Source: Burkholderia stabilis (GTDB taxonomy: Bacteria; Pseudomonadota; Gammaproteobacteria; Burkholderiales; Burkholderiaceae). From it: a DNA stretch of 64,000 nucleotides. This document shows positions 45,024 through 54,650 of this stretch, one piece after another (position 1 is the stretch's first letter; each line of letters starts with the position of its first letter). The DNA lies in assembly GCF_001742165.1 (NCBI RefSeq), contig NZ_CP016443.1:2666001-2730000 (forward strand). Reading direction: 5' to 3'. The notes beneath the pieces were generated by a model. It saw only the letters and a program-made list of their open reading frames with translations. It ran no database searches and had not been told where the DNA came from. A program made the translations under genes and the position numbers.

Positions 45024-45242
45024 TCAATGGGCGGAACCGGTCGCGGCGGCGTCCTCGCGTTCGTCGTCGGCGGACAGCAGCGCGGAAAGGTCGGCCGGCG
45101 ACAGCCGTCTCATCGCGCGCTCGACGTCGTGATCGTAGCGGCGATCGTTGGGGTCGAGATGCTTCTGCGCCTTTCGCCCGTATCGCTTGACGAAGACGCC
45201 GAGCTCACCGGCCAGCCGGGATTTCCGGTTCCGGGGGCTCAC
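45024..45242 (-). CDS. Small basic protein of unknown function
   Basis: This 72-aa, Arg/Lys-rich protein starts with GTG at 45242 (MSPRNRKSRLAGELGVF), has a helical charged middle (DRRYDHDVERAMRRLSP) and an acidic tail. Its stop is one base from the following 184-aa gene, suggesting a two-gene unit. No known domain is seen. Confidence 0.6.
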   Translation of the reverse strand: MSPRNRKSRLAGELGVFVKRYGRKAQKHLDPNDRRYDHDVERAMRRLSPADLSALLSADDEREDAAATGSAH

Positions 45243-45321
45243 GCGACAAGAATGCCGGGCATGGGCTCGAATGGGACGTGGCCGTGATTGCCGTCTTCGG
45301 CAGCCGATTCGTCAAGCCGGC

Positions 45322-45645
45322 TCACGCCGGATACGCATCGTCGACCTTCAGGTTCGCGAGCCGGAACAGCGTGCGCAGCGTCTGCGGATGAATGTCGCGG
45401 TGCGCGGCGAGCGACGTCAGCATGAAGTCGAGCACCTTCGCGTAACGGAGCAGCACGAGGCAGCGCGCGAGATCGGGCGTGCGGCCGCGCATGTCTTCGG
45501 CGAGGTGAACCATTTCGGTGGACAGCGTGCGCGCCATCTCGAGTTCCATCTGCTGTTTCTCGGTCCAGTCGGGCAGCGGCTGTTCGAGCAGTTTCGCGAG
45601 AAAGAGCTGGAACGACGTGTCGGACGAATTGGGCAGCGCATCCAT
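45322..45645 (-). CDS. Unknown 107-aa helical protein
   Basis: This 107-aa protein starts MDALPNSSDTSFQLFLAKLL and is almost entirely helical by pattern (EKQQMELEMARTLSTEMVHL, ARCLVLLRYAKVLDFMLTSL). No signal peptide or known domain. The start at 45645 begins the well-formed part; the frame stays open further upstream but with low-quality sequence. Confidence 0.6.
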   Translation of the reverse strand: MDALPNSSDTSFQLFLAKLLEQPLPDWTEKQQMELEMARTLSTEMVHLAEDMRGRTPDLARCLVLLRYAKVLDFMLTSLAAHRDIHPQTLRTLFRLANLKVDDAYPA

Positions 45646-46229
45646 GAAGTGCCTCGTTGCTTGTGCGGATCGTTCGGGCGCTTCCGGTGGACGCGCCCGA
45701 GGGTGGGTTCGTGTCCGCGCGGTGACCGGCGCGGCTTTCACCGGAACGGAATGCAGGTTCCGTACCAGCGCCGCGATCCGATTGTTGAGCAATGTTGAGC
45801 GGTGCTGCGGCGCGGGCGGCGAGTCCCGCCGATACTGGGTTGCAGAGGCAGTCGAGGAAGGCATCCATACGTGCGGCGCGATGCGCATCGGCCGCATGGC
45901 GCGGTTCGCCGAAGCGAAATGCTTCACGGATGTAACGTAACGCCGAGATAAAACGTGTCGTGCGTTTCGGCCGGCGGACGGCACGAAGCGTGCCGCCTCG
46001 CGTCTGCCAAGCGTTCGGCCGGCCGGAGGCGGCAACGCGACGCGTTCCATCGTGCGGCGCAAACCCGCGATGCATGCGCCAGGTGTTTCAGAACCGAGAC
46101 GGTTTCGCTCACGGCCGGCGATTCGATTGCGAGGCCCTTCAACTGGCCCAGCGAATCGCGGGCCAACTGTCCATGGGCAGGCGGCACGCATTTGCCAACA
46201 ATCTCCGGATCCTTCCTCCGAGGTTCGAC
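45646..46229. other. Gene-free stretch before LysE gene
   Basis: A 584-base interval between divergent genes. Open frames here are antisense-type shadows without ribosome-binding sites. I see a short TTGAGC repeat at 45784-45801 and nothing else definite. Confidence 0.4.
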
Positions 46230-46862
46230 ATGAGCGCCCACGGTTTCTTCTCGGCCAATCTGCTGCTGGCCTACACGGCCTATTTCATCGGTACGGCCAG
46301 CCCGGGGCCGAGCAATCTCGCGATCATGTCGGTCGCCGCGAACCAGGGGCGCAAGGCGGCGCTGGCGTTCGCGCTCGGCGTCATTTCCGGATCGATGTTC
46401 TGGGCGTCGGTGGCGGCGCTCGGCGTGTCGGCCGCGCTGCTCGCGTGGTCGAAGCTGCTGGTCGCGATCAAGATCTTCGGCGGGCTGTACCTGCTGTGGC
46501 TGGCATTCAAGTCGGGGCGCATGGCATGGTCGGGCAAGGCGGCGGCGTCGCCGAACGCGGCGCACGGGCAGCGGCTGTCGCGTTTCTACGTGCGCGGCGC
46601 GATGCTGCACCTGACCAATCCGAAAGCCATTCTCGTGTGGGTGTCGATCGTCGCGCTGTCGTCGAACGGCGCTGGCGCGTCGCACGGCGCGGTCGTGCCG
46701 GGCTGCCTCGTGATCGGCTGCCTGGTGTTCGGCGGTTATGCGCTCGTGTTCTCGATGGACGGCGCGCGCCGGCTGTACGTGCGCGGCCGCCGTGCGATGG
46801 AAGCGTGTCTTGCCGTCGTGTTCGGCGTGGCGGGGATCAGGCTGCTGGTGTCGAACGCGTAG
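46230..46862 (+). CDS. LysE/RhtB-family amino-acid exporter
   Basis: This 210-aa membrane protein has about six spans and the family signature GTASPGPSNLAIMSVAANQGRK near residues 21-42, plus GGLYLLWLAFKSGR. It exports an amino acid or derivative. ATG at 46230 follows CCGAGG. It stands alone, convergent with gapN across a long hairpin. Confidence 0.92.
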   Translation: MSAHGFFSANLLLAYTAYFIGTASPGPSNLAIMSVAANQGRKAALAFALGVISGSMFWASVAALGVSAALLAWSKLLVAIKIFGGLYLLWLAFKSGRMAWSGKAAASPNAAHGQRLSRFYVRGAMLHLTNPKAILVWVSIVALSSNGAGASHGAVVPGCLVIGCLVFGGYALVFSMDGARRLYVRGRRAMEACLAVVFGVAGIRLLVSNA

Positions 46863-46874
46863 CCGCGCAATGCT

Positions 46875-46920
46875 TGCCGGAACCCGGCGCCGCGCGGGCG
46901 CGCGGCAGCGGGTTCCGGCA
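46875..46920. terminator. Long hairpin between convergent LysE and gapN genes
   Basis: TGCCGGAACCCG (46875-46886) is perfectly complementary to CGGGTTCCGGCA (46909-46920), with a further GC-rich inner stem. No T run follows, so it is a weak or factor-assisted terminator. Confidence 0.55.
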
Positions 46921-46937
46921 TCGAGATGGCTTCAGAT

Positions 46938-48566
46938 TCAGAAAATGAAGCCCGTATTGATGAACTTCGAGTAGTGATCCGACACGATCGAATCGAGCAG
47001 CTGCTTGCTGCCTTCGGTCTGCTTCGCCGCGACCATCGAGCGGATCGAGAACGCGCGCAGCGCGTCGCTCACCGACAGCGTGCCTTCCGCCGAATCCTTG
47101 CGGCCCGCGAACGGGAACACGTCGGGCCCGCGCTGGCACTGGCAGTTGATGTTCACGCGGCACACCTGGTTCACGAGCGGATCGACGAGCGCGCCGATCT
47201 GCGCCGGATCGGAACCGAAGATGCTGACCTGCTGGCCGTGATCCGACGTCGTCACGTAGTCGAGCGCGGTGTCGACGTCGTCGAACGGCGCGACCGGAAT
47301 GATCGGCCCGAACTGTTCCTCGCGATACAGCTTCATCCCTTCGGACACCGGATACACGACGGCCGGATAGAACAGCGTCTTGCTGAACTCGCCGCCCGAC
47401 GCGTTGACGACCTGCGCGCCCCTGGCCTTCGCGTCGTCGATCGCATCCGTCATGTACGCCGTGCGATGCATGCCGGGCAGCGGCGTGATGCTGACGCCTT
47501 TCTCCCACGGCATGCCGATCTTCAACTGTTCGAGCGCGGCGGTGAAGCGCTTCAGGAATTCATCGACGATCGAGCGGTGCACGAGCAGCATCTTCAGCGC
47601 GGTGCAGCGCTGGCCGTTGAACGACAGCGCGCCGAGCAGGCATTCCTTCACGGTGAGGTCGAGATCGGCGTCGGGCAGCACGATCGCCGCGTTCTTCGCG
47701 TCGAGGCCGAGGATCGCGCGCAGCCGGTGCGACTTCGGGTGCTGCTTCTTCAGGTGGTCGGCCACCTTGCTCGAACCGATCAGCGCGAGCACGTTGATCT
47801 TCCCCGATGCGAGCATGTGCGGCACGACCACCGCGCCCGGCGCGTAGATCGTGTTGATCACGCCTTTCGGGAATGCGTCGCGGAACGCCTCGAGCAGCGG
47901 CTCGAACAGCAGCGTGCCGTACTGCGGCGGCTTGAACACCACGGTGTTGCCCATCAGCAGCGCGGGGATCAGCGTCGCGAAGGTTTCGTTCAGCGGATAG
48001 TTGTACGGGCCCATGCACAGCACGACGCCGAGCGGCGTGCGGCGGATCTGGCCGATCGTGCCTTCCGCGATCACGAAGCGCGAATTCGCGTTGTCGAGCT
48101 CCTTCAGCGCGTCGATCGTCTGCGTCATGTACGTGACGGTGCGGTCGAATTCCTTCTGCGAATCGGCGAGGCTCTTGCCGATCTCCCACATGATCAGGTT
48201 CACGACGAGCTCGCGCTGCGCGACCATCCGCTTGATGAACTCCTGCATGCACGCGATGCGTTGCTCGACCTTCATCGTCGGCCACTCGCCGCGGCCCGAG
48301 TCGTATGCGCGTACAGCAGCGTCGAGCGCCGCGTCGCTTTCCGTTTCGCCCATCACGGGATAGCTGCCGATCTCGACCTGCTCGACGCTGCCGTCCGCCT
48401 GGCGCACGCACACGGGCGACAGCACGGTTTTGGTCGTGCCGTCCCAGGGCCGCAATTCGCCGTCGACGAGCGACACGCGCTGGTGGATCGGCGAAGCGAG
48501 CCGGAACTCGGCGGGGATGTCCTGATAGGCGGGAAACAGATGCTGCAGGGAGGCGGAATCGGGCAT
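46938..48566 (-). CDS. NADP-dependent glyceraldehyde-3-phosphate dehydrogenase-like aldehyde dehydrogenase (GapN)
   Basis: This 542-aa aldehyde dehydrogenase is closest in pattern to non-phosphorylating GapN. It has MGPYNYPLNETFATLIPALLMG, KPPQYG, the glutamate-region LGLDAKNAAIV in place of the common ELGGK, and the catalytic cysteine in LSFNGQRCTALKM. The C-terminus contains INCQCQRGPDVFPFAGRKDS, typical of GapN. It would turn glyceraldehyde-3-phosphate to 3-phosphoglycerate with NADPH formation. The ATG at 48566 is chosen by family alignment. Confidence 0.83.
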   Translation of the reverse strand: MPDSASLQHLFPAYQDIPAEFRLASPIHQRVSLVDGELRPWDGTTKTVLSPVCVRQADGSVEQVEIGSYPVMGETESDAALDAAVRAYDSGRGEWPTMKVEQRIACMQEFIKRMVAQRELVVNLIMWEIGKSLADSQKEFDRTVTYMTQTIDALKELDNANSRFVIAEGTIGQIRRTPLGVVLCMGPYNYPLNETFATLIPALLMGNTVVFKPPQYGTLLFEPLLEAFRDAFPKGVINTIYAPGAVVVPHMLASGKINVLALIGSSKVADHLKKQHPKSHRLRAILGLDAKNAAIVLPDADLDLTVKECLLGALSFNGQRCTALKMLLVHRSIVDEFLKRFTAALEQLKIGMPWEKGVSITPLPGMHRTAYMTDAIDDAKARGAQVVNASGGEFSKTLFYPAVVYPVSEGMKLYREEQFGPIIPVAPFDDVDTALDYVTTSDHGQQVSIFGSDPAQIGALVDPLVNQVCRVNINCQCQRGPDVFPFAGRKDSAEGTLSVSDALRAFSIRSMVAAKQTEGSKQLLDSIVSDHYSKFINTGFIF

Positions 48567-48967
48567 GACGGTCTCGTTTGACGGGGTGTCCGGGAAGGAC
48601 GGGCGATGCGAATCCTGAGCGGGGGCGATCCTCGATCCTGAATCGGCATGATGACGCGCGCGCGACGGAGCGTCACGCGAGAACATGGCCGAATCGGCGA
48701 ATGGAACCAGTTCCATTAAAAAGGAACGCCGCCGTGAATGCAAGATTTGCCGAGCGGCGTCGCGTTAATCGTAAGCATTTGGAAAGACTGTTGCCGAATG
48801 GCCGGTATAACGCGTACGGGGCACCCGCAAACGTTTCACTCTGGCGGGTTTGAGCGGATAATGGCGCGGCGCGGCGAAGAAAAAAATGAAGTGAGCCTGA
48901 GAGAGCAGACGTAGTGAAGAACAGAAGAAGGTCCGCCGCGTCGCCGAAGCGAGGTCGGCTGCCCGGA

Positions 48968-48997
48968 GCGCCGGGTCGGGGTTGCCCGACCCGGCGC
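48968..48997. repeat. Perfect 13-bp GC-rich hairpin
   Basis: GCGCCGGGTCGGG and CCCGACCCGGCGC flank a GTTG loop. No T run on either side, so it is not a standard intrinsic terminator; it may be a REP-like element or part of a small RNA. Confidence 0.6.
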
Positions 48998-49280
48998 GCA
49001 CCGGACATCGAACGCGTATCGCCGGCATCACCCGATCATTCGTGATCCTTTCAAATTCCCTTCGTTTTCGAATTTCCGAATTCCACTTTTTGTCCGATCG
49101 CCATCGCACGCAACGCGTGATGCGCCGATTGCGACCGCATTCTTCTTCCGCTGAACCCACGCCGTCGCACGAATCAATTTCGTGAAAGCGAAAGGCATTC
49201 GTCAGGAATCCAGACTGCAAAACGCCGGCACGTTGCGGACAGGCGACATCTCGCACACGGTCGATAAAAATTAATTAAAA

Positions 49281-49300
49281 ACACGAATCATTCTCGTTTA
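49281..49300. promoter_or_regulatory. Fur box upstream of siderophore receptor
   Basis: ACACGAATCATTCTCGTTTA reads on the other strand as a GAGAATGATTCGTG type Fur site. It lies in an AT-rich promoter about 240 bases before the receptor ATG, implying iron repression. Confidence 0.75.
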
Positions 49301-49532
49301 ATATTTCGCTCCGTTACGAGTCGTGACCAGCCGTCACGGCTTCTTTCGTGCCGGTTGTGCCGGCCGGCATCCACCCGCGCCGGCCGATCGCCGGCCGGCA
49401 TGCGCGACGGGGCGATCCCCCGCGCGCCTCTTCTTCTTCACGGAAAGGATGTGGTCAGCGATTCGCCGCCTGCTTCGCGCGTTGGCCGCACGCGTTTCCG
49501 TTCGCCGTTTTTCTTCAGCCTCTACCTCAACG

Positions 49533-51662
49533 ATGAAACTCAACAAGAGCGCCTGCCATGCGCTTCTGATCGCCACGTCGCTGGCCGGCGCCCGTACTTC
49601 GTTCGCGCAGGCGAATGACGCGGCGACGACGCTGCCCGCGATTTCCGTCAACGCGGCCGCCGAGCGCGCGTCGTACGACGCGGGCCACTCGCGCGCGGCG
49701 ACCAAGACCGACATGTCGCTGATGGACGTGCCGCAGACGGTGAACGTCGTCCCGCACGCGGTGATCGAGGATCAGAACGCGACGTCGATGCAGGACGCGC
49801 TGCGCAACGTGCCGGGCGTCGGCTTCTCGGTCGGCGACGGCCAGCGCGACCAGATCACGATCCGCGGCTTCAACAGCATCACGGATCAGTACGTCGACGG
49901 CATTCGCGACGATGCGCTCTACTATCGCGACCTGTCGAACGTCGAGCGCGTCGAGGTGCTGAAGGGGCCGGCGGCCGTGCTGTACGGGCGCGGCTCGGCG
50001 GGCGGCATTGTGAATCGCGTGCTGAAGCGGCCGGAGGCGAACCCCGTGCGCGATGTGGGCGTGACGCTCGGCACGCGCGGCGAGCGGCGCGGCGAATTCG
50101 ACCTCGGCTGGAACGCGAACGACGCGGCGCGTTTCCGCATCACCGGCGCGGCCGAGAACTCGAACAGCTTTCGCGACCAGTTCCAGCTCAATCGCCAGGC
50201 GATTGCGCCGTCCGCGCAGTTCAAGCTCGACAGCAATACGGTGCTGAACGTCGAATTCGACTACCTGCATGACCGCCGCACGTCCGACCAGGGGCTGCCC
50301 GCGTATCTCGGCCGGCCGGTCGACGTGCCGATCAACACGTACTACGGTTCGGCCGATGCGGCGAACAGCTCGTACAACGATGTGTCCGCGAAGAGCGCGA
50401 CGGTGTCGCTCGATCATCGCTTCAGCGATTCGCTGTCGTTCCACGGCGCGATCCGCGCGTACGACTTCTCGCTCGAACGCAAGAACTACGTCACGTACGA
50501 GCCGATCAAGACCGCCGCGCATCCGGTCGTGACGCTCGACCAGTCGACGCGCCAGCGCACCGACCACGGCATCGACGGCCTGTTCGAACTCACGCAGAAG
50601 ACCTCGCTGTTCGGCATGCGTCACGAGCTGCTGTACGGGCTGGAGCTGTCGCAGCAACAGAAGTTCGACACGATCTACAGCGTGTCGAAGGTCGCGACCT
50701 ACGATCTCTTCAATCCGCAGCCGGTGATCCTGCCCGGCGTGCCGACCGGCGCGCGTGCGAAGACGAATGCGTCGACCGTCGTCGGGCTCGCGGGCGTCTA
50801 CGCACAGGACCTGATCTCGCTGACCGAGCACTGGAAGGTGCTTGCGGGCCTGCGCTTCGACTACCTGAACCAGATCCGCCACGACTACACGTCGTCGAAC
50901 GTCAATCTCGACCGGACCGATCACGCATGGAGCCCGCGCGTCGGCCTGATCTACGAACCGCTCGACTGGCTGACGCTGTACGGGTCGTTCAGCCAGTCGT
51001 TCTCGCCGCTCGCCGATACGCTGATCAGTTCCGGCGCGTTCGCGAACGGCGCCGCGCTCGCGCCGCAGAAAACCACCGCGTACGAAGTCGGCTCACGCTT
51101 CGACCTCGGCGGCAAGGCGACGGCCAGCGTCGCGTTGTTCGACATGCGCCAGACCAACCAGCAGATCGGCGACCCCGCGAATCCCGGCTATGCGCTGCCG
51201 ATCGGCACGCAGCACGTGCACGGGATGGAGCTGGGCTTCACCGGCGAGATTGCGCCGAAGTGGTCGGTGTATGCGGGCTATGCGTACCTGAACGGCACGG
51301 TCGACGGTTCGGCGCAATCGACGGCGGCCGGCCTCGCGGTGTCGAGCAACACGCCGGGGCTGATGCCGCGCCACAGCGCGAACCTGTGGGTCAAGCGCGA
51401 GCTGCCGTACGGCTTCTATGCGGCGGCCGGCATGCAGTTCCAGTCGGCGCGTTACACGTCGGCGAGCGACCTCGTCACGCTGCCGTCGTTCACGGTGTTC
51501 AACCTGGGCGCCGGGTATCGCAGCAAGAAGGTCGACGTGACGCTCACGCTCGACAACCTGTTCAACCGCCGCTACTTCATTGCGGCGCACGGCAACGCGG
51601 ACCTGTACAACATGCCCGGCGATCCGCGCACGCTGACCGCGACGGTCAAGTGGCACATGTAA
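49533..51662 (+). CDS. TonB-dependent siderophore receptor (FhuE/Fiu-like)
   Basis: This 709-aa outer-membrane receptor has a signal peptide ending SFAQ, then a plug (about residues 45-165) with DVPQTVNVVPHAVIEDQNA, DGIRDDALYYRDLSNVERVE and VLKGPAAVLYGRGSAGGIVN, all typical of ferrichrome/catecholate-type siderophore receptors. The barrel ends RTLTATVKWHM, closing with methionine rather than the usual aromatic residue. The start MKLNKSACHALL at 49533 gives the best signal peptide. A Fur box lies upstream. Confidence 0.92.
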   Translation: MKLNKSACHALLIATSLAGARTSFAQANDAATTLPAISVNAAAERASYDAGHSRAATKTDMSLMDVPQTVNVVPHAVIEDQNATSMQDALRNVPGVGFSVGDGQRDQITIRGFNSITDQYVDGIRDDALYYRDLSNVERVEVLKGPAAVLYGRGSAGGIVNRVLKRPEANPVRDVGVTLGTRGERRGEFDLGWNANDAARFRITGAAENSNSFRDQFQLNRQAIAPSAQFKLDSNTVLNVEFDYLHDRRTSDQGLPAYLGRPVDVPINTYYGSADAANSSYNDVSAKSATVSLDHRFSDSLSFHGAIRAYDFSLERKNYVTYEPIKTAAHPVVTLDQSTRQRTDHGIDGLFELTQKTSLFGMRHELLYGLELSQQQKFDTIYSVSKVATYDLFNPQPVILPGVPTGARAKTNASTVVGLAGVYAQDLISLTEHWKVLAGLRFDYLNQIRHDYTSSNVNLDRTDHAWSPRVGLIYEPLDWLTLYGSFSQSFSPLADTLISSGAFANGAALAPQKTTAYEVGSRFDLGGKATASVALFDMRQTNQQIGDPANPGYALPIGTQHVHGMELGFTGEIAPKWSVYAGYAYLNGTVDGSAQSTAAGLAVSSNTPGLMPRHSANLWVKRELPYGFYAAAGMQFQSARYTSASDLVTLPSFTVFNLGAGYRSKKVDVTLTLDNLFNRRYFIAAHGNADLYNMPGDPRTLTATVKWHM

Positions 51663-51749
51663 CGCGTTCGCTGCGCGACAATGCGGGCTTTCGTCAGGAC
51701 GGCCTGCATTTCATTGCCCATGATCCGGAAACCGATTGATGTGTCGAGC

Positions 51750-52220
51750 ATGAACGGCCGCGCGCGCATGCTGTGCGTGGCGCTGCTGACGTGCGGCGCA
51801 GCCGCGGCGGGCGCAGTACGCGCACAGTCGATACCGGCCGACGCAGAGCCGGATTGCCGCGCAGTGCATATCGCGCGGACGATCACGCTGTCGGGCCGTT
51901 ACGCGCTCGACTACGGCGACGAATCGATCGGGTCGGACGTATGGTTCGAAGCGGATGACGCATCGGCGCGGCGCTTGCCGGAGCGTTCGCAACGCGCGGG
52001 CGTGATCGACTTCACGAACCAGCGCGATGCGATGCGCAGCCTGCGGATGCCCGCCGCGCAGCCCGACGGCGTGTGCCGGCTGGAAGGGCGGGCGACGATC
52101 GTGATCCGCGATCTGGAAACGGCGTGCCCGGGGCTGGAGACGCCCGATCGCGCGCGGCTGGTGAAGGTGATCTCGGCAGGGTTGCCGGTGCGGCGCGCAT
52201 GCGACGCCGCCGCGCCGTGA
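51750..52220 (+). CDS. Secreted protein of unknown function
   Basis: This 156-aa protein has a signal peptide (MNGRARMLCVALLTCGAAAA to VRAQS). The mature chain carries several cysteines (PDCRAVHIAR, GVCRLEGR, TACPGLE, RRACDAA) that may form disulfides. No family recognised. An earlier ATG at 51720 is possible. It begins 87 bases after the siderophore receptor on the same strand and may share its iron control. Confidence 0.65.
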   Translation: MNGRARMLCVALLTCGAAAAGAVRAQSIPADAEPDCRAVHIARTITLSGRYALDYGDESIGSDVWFEADDASARRLPERSQRAGVIDFTNQRDAMRSLRMPAAQPDGVCRLEGRATIVIRDLETACPGLETPDRARLVKVISAGLPVRRACDAAAP

Positions 52221-52235
52221 CCGGCAGGCTGCACC

Positions 52236-53186
52236 TTACTCGACGTCCTCGTCGTCCTCGTCGTATTCCGCGGTGGCGCCGTCCGCATCCGGCGCCGCAT
52301 AGGCGCTCGCCTGTTCCAGCAGCCAGCCGCGAAACAGTTCCAGCGGCTTGCTGTGGCTGAGCTCCGTCGGATACACGAGGTAGTACGCCGAATCGCCGAC
52401 CGTCGCCGCGTCGCACGGCACGATCAGGCCGAGCTGCTGCAACTGTTCCTCGACGAAGAATTTCGGCACGAGCGCGATCCCGAGCCCGGCCGCGGCCGCG
52501 CTGATCAGCATCGTATGCAGCTCGTAGCGCACGCCCTGCATCGTGCGGATGTCCTCGACGCCGTGCGTCTCGAACCACTGCGCCCACGCGCCGGGACGCG
52601 TCGTCGAGTGCAGCAGCGGGTACGCGAGCAAGTCCTCCACGCGTTCCACCGGCCCGTCGAGCAGCGCGGGCGAGCAGATCGGCACGACTTCCTCGCCGAA
52701 CAGGTAGTCGGACGACGTGCCGGGCCAGGTCGGCTTGCCGTAGTGGATCGCGGCTTCGAAGTGCGTGTCCTCGAACGAGAACAGGTCGGTGCGGCTGCCC
52801 ATGTTCACGCGCACGTCCGGCGTGCGGTCGTAGAAGCTCTTGATGCGCGGGATCAGCCAGTGCGACGCGAACGTCGGCAGCACCGCGAGCTCCAGGTAGC
52901 CGCCGCCGCTGCCGTGCGCGATGATCGACAGCGTGTCGCGGTCGAGCGTTTCCAGCGCGCGCCGCACCTGCGTGCCGTACAGCTTGCCGGCGCGCGTCAG
53001 CACGACGCGCTGCTTCACGCGCGCGAACAGCCGCACGCCGAGGCTCGCCTCGAGCGTCGCGATCTGGCGCGATACCGCGCTTTCGGTCAGGAACAGCTCC
53101 TTGGCCGCGTGCGTGAAGCTCTCGTGGCGCGCGGCGGCTTCGAAAGCCACGAGCGCCCCCATGTTGGGAATCTTGAATTTGCGCAT
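52236..53186 (-). CDS. LysR-family regulator (GcvA-like) with acidic tail
   Basis: This 316-aa protein has an N-terminal HTH (MGALVAFEAAARHESFTHAA, KELFLTESAVSRQIATLE) and an effector domain of the GcvA group. The last ten residues (AEYDEDDEDVE) are strikingly acidic, unusual for the family. It is divergent from the DUF1338 gene with 226 bases between starts and probably controls it. Confidence 0.9.
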   Translation of the reverse strand: MRKFKIPNMGALVAFEAAARHESFTHAAKELFLTESAVSRQIATLEASLGVRLFARVKQRVVLTRAGKLYGTQVRRALETLDRDTLSIIAHGSGGGYLELAVLPTFASHWLIPRIKSFYDRTPDVRVNMGSRTDLFSFEDTHFEAAIHYGKPTWPGTSSDYLFGEEVVPICSPALLDGPVERVEDLLAYPLLHSTTRPGAWAQWFETHGVEDIRTMQGVRYELHTMLISAAAAGLGIALVPKFFVEEQLQQLGLIVPCDAATVGDSAYYLVYPTELSHSKPLELFRGWLLEQASAYAAPDADGATAEYDEDDEDVE

Positions 53187-53412
53187 GATGCTCGGTTTGT
53201 CTGATGAACGGGGCCGCACCGCGCAGAGTGTAAGGCAGGGGCGACGGGTGGCTGATAGTTCCAAAAACTCATCACATATCAATTTAATCTCGCTTTACGC
53301 CCGGCTGCAACCCTTTGAATAATGCTCCCCACGCAAGGTCAGGCGCCCGCGGGGCAGCCGGCCGACGAGTTGCCGGCACGTTTGCCGGCGGTCCCCCGAG
53401 ACGAGAATCCTG

Positions 53413-54441
53413 ATGCGCAATCCGAATATCGAGAGCTTGCTGACGAAGCTGCTGGGACAGGCGAAGACCGACGCCCTGTTCTCGACCCTGAACATGCCGG
53501 CCATCCTCGAAGAGTGGGAAGACGGCGTCGTGACGCGCGCGGAAATCGCGCAGGCGATGAACATGGCGCTGTTCGAAGGGCTGCTCGAGCGTTCGGCGAA
53601 CGGCCGCGCGTATACGGCCGACGCGATCGGAAGCGGCGGCTCGGTGTACTTCGATCACGGCGCGCTGCGCACGGTGCGCTGGCCGCACACGGGCGCGCTG
53701 CCGCCGGGCGAGGCCGCGTTCACGCGCATCCTGCGTCCGCTCGGCTTCCGCCTGAACGGCCGTTATCCGCTCGACAAGCTCGGCATGACCGGCCGCGCGT
53801 ATGCGCACGAGGATGCGCCGGACGAAATCGCGCAATTCTTCGTCAGCGAGCTGCATCCGGAGCGTTTCTCGAAGGAATTCCAGCAGGCCGTGACGAACGT
53901 CGTGAGCACGTCGCGCGATCCGCTGTCGCCGGCGGCCGTCGCGCTGCTGTGGGAAGTCGAGCGCGAAGGCTGGCTGTCGCTCGACGCCGCGCATGCGCTG
54001 CTGCCGGAGATCGTCGGCGCGTTCGCGCGCCAGCACGACATGCCGAACGAGCTCGACTACGAAACGCTGCTGATGGAATCGGCGGAAATGGCGTGGATCT
54101 CGACCGAAGGCAACGCGTTCAACCATGCGACCGACCGCGTCGCCGACGTGTTCAAGCTGTCCGACGACGAAAAGGCGAAAGGCCGGCCGATGAAGCCGGA
54201 AGTCGAGCGCTCGCGCTCGGGCCGCGTGTTCCAGACCGCGTATCGCGCGGATACCGTCGAGCGCGAGTTCCGCACGCGCGACGGCGGCACGGTGAAGCGC
54301 AACGTGCCGGGGTCGTTCTACGAGTTCATCACGCGCAAGCGCACGTTCGACCAGGCGGCGCGCCGCTGGGTGACCGACCTGCGTTTCGATGCGGGCAACG
54401 CGCAAGGCATCTTCAAGATGACGGCGAGCGCGGCGAAGTAA
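53413..54441 (+). CDS. DUF1338-family non-heme iron enzyme (2-oxoadipate dioxygenase-related)
   Basis: This 342-aa protein is of the DUF1338 family, whose characterised member HglS converts 2-oxoadipate to D-2-hydroxyglutarate in lysine breakdown. The fold uses a His-His-Glu metal site; H82 (FDHGALRT), H238 (AFNHATDRV) and E304 (SFYEFITR) are the likely ligands by position. It is shorter than HglS (about 460 aa), so it belongs to another subgroup and the substrate may differ. Regulated probably by the divergent LysR. Confidence 0.82.
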   Translation: MRNPNIESLLTKLLGQAKTDALFSTLNMPAILEEWEDGVVTRAEIAQAMNMALFEGLLERSANGRAYTADAIGSGGSVYFDHGALRTVRWPHTGALPPGEAAFTRILRPLGFRLNGRYPLDKLGMTGRAYAHEDAPDEIAQFFVSELHPERFSKEFQQAVTNVVSTSRDPLSPAAVALLWEVEREGWLSLDAAHALLPEIVGAFARQHDMPNELDYETLLMESAEMAWISTEGNAFNHATDRVADVFKLSDDEKAKGRPMKPEVERSRSGRVFQTAYRADTVEREFRTRDGGTVKRNVPGSFYEFITRKRTFDQAARRWVTDLRFDAGNAQGIFKMTASAAK

Positions 54442-54462
54442 CGGATGCGAAGCGGTAAACGG

Positions 54463-54494
54463 ATCGGGCAGGACGTGCGAGCGTCCTGCCCGAT
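54463..54494. terminator. Hairpin terminator after DUF1338 gene
   Basis: Perfect 13-bp stem ATCGGGCAGGACG / CGTCCTGCCCGAT with a 6-base loop, 22 bases after the stop, followed by only two T residues. Confidence 0.65.
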
Positions 54495-54650
54495 TTGCGT
54501 TGGTTCGGCGCCCTGCGATGCGGATGACGCCGCGGCATTCGGATGGCCGCGCGCGCGGCAGATCACTGCGTTGCCGCCGATTGCGCGGCCCGGAAAGAGG
54601 GAAGGGGAAGGTGCTGCGGAGACGGCCGGCGCGCGCCAGGCGCCGCATCG

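Larger units (their letters stand above)
48567..49532. other. Long intergenic region with hairpin and Fur box
   Basis: Nearly 1 kb without a supportable gene between divergent gapN and a siderophore receptor. It contains a 13-bp GC hairpin (48968-48997), a run of lower-GC sequence (49020-49180) and a Fur-like box (49281-49300). A frame open from 49323 joins the receptor but has no suitable start context. Confidence 0.6.

Noticed and set aside
49323..49532. Upstream extension of the siderophore receptor to 49323
   Set aside because: The added 70 residues would bury the signal peptide; MKLNKSACH at 49533 is a normal receptor start.
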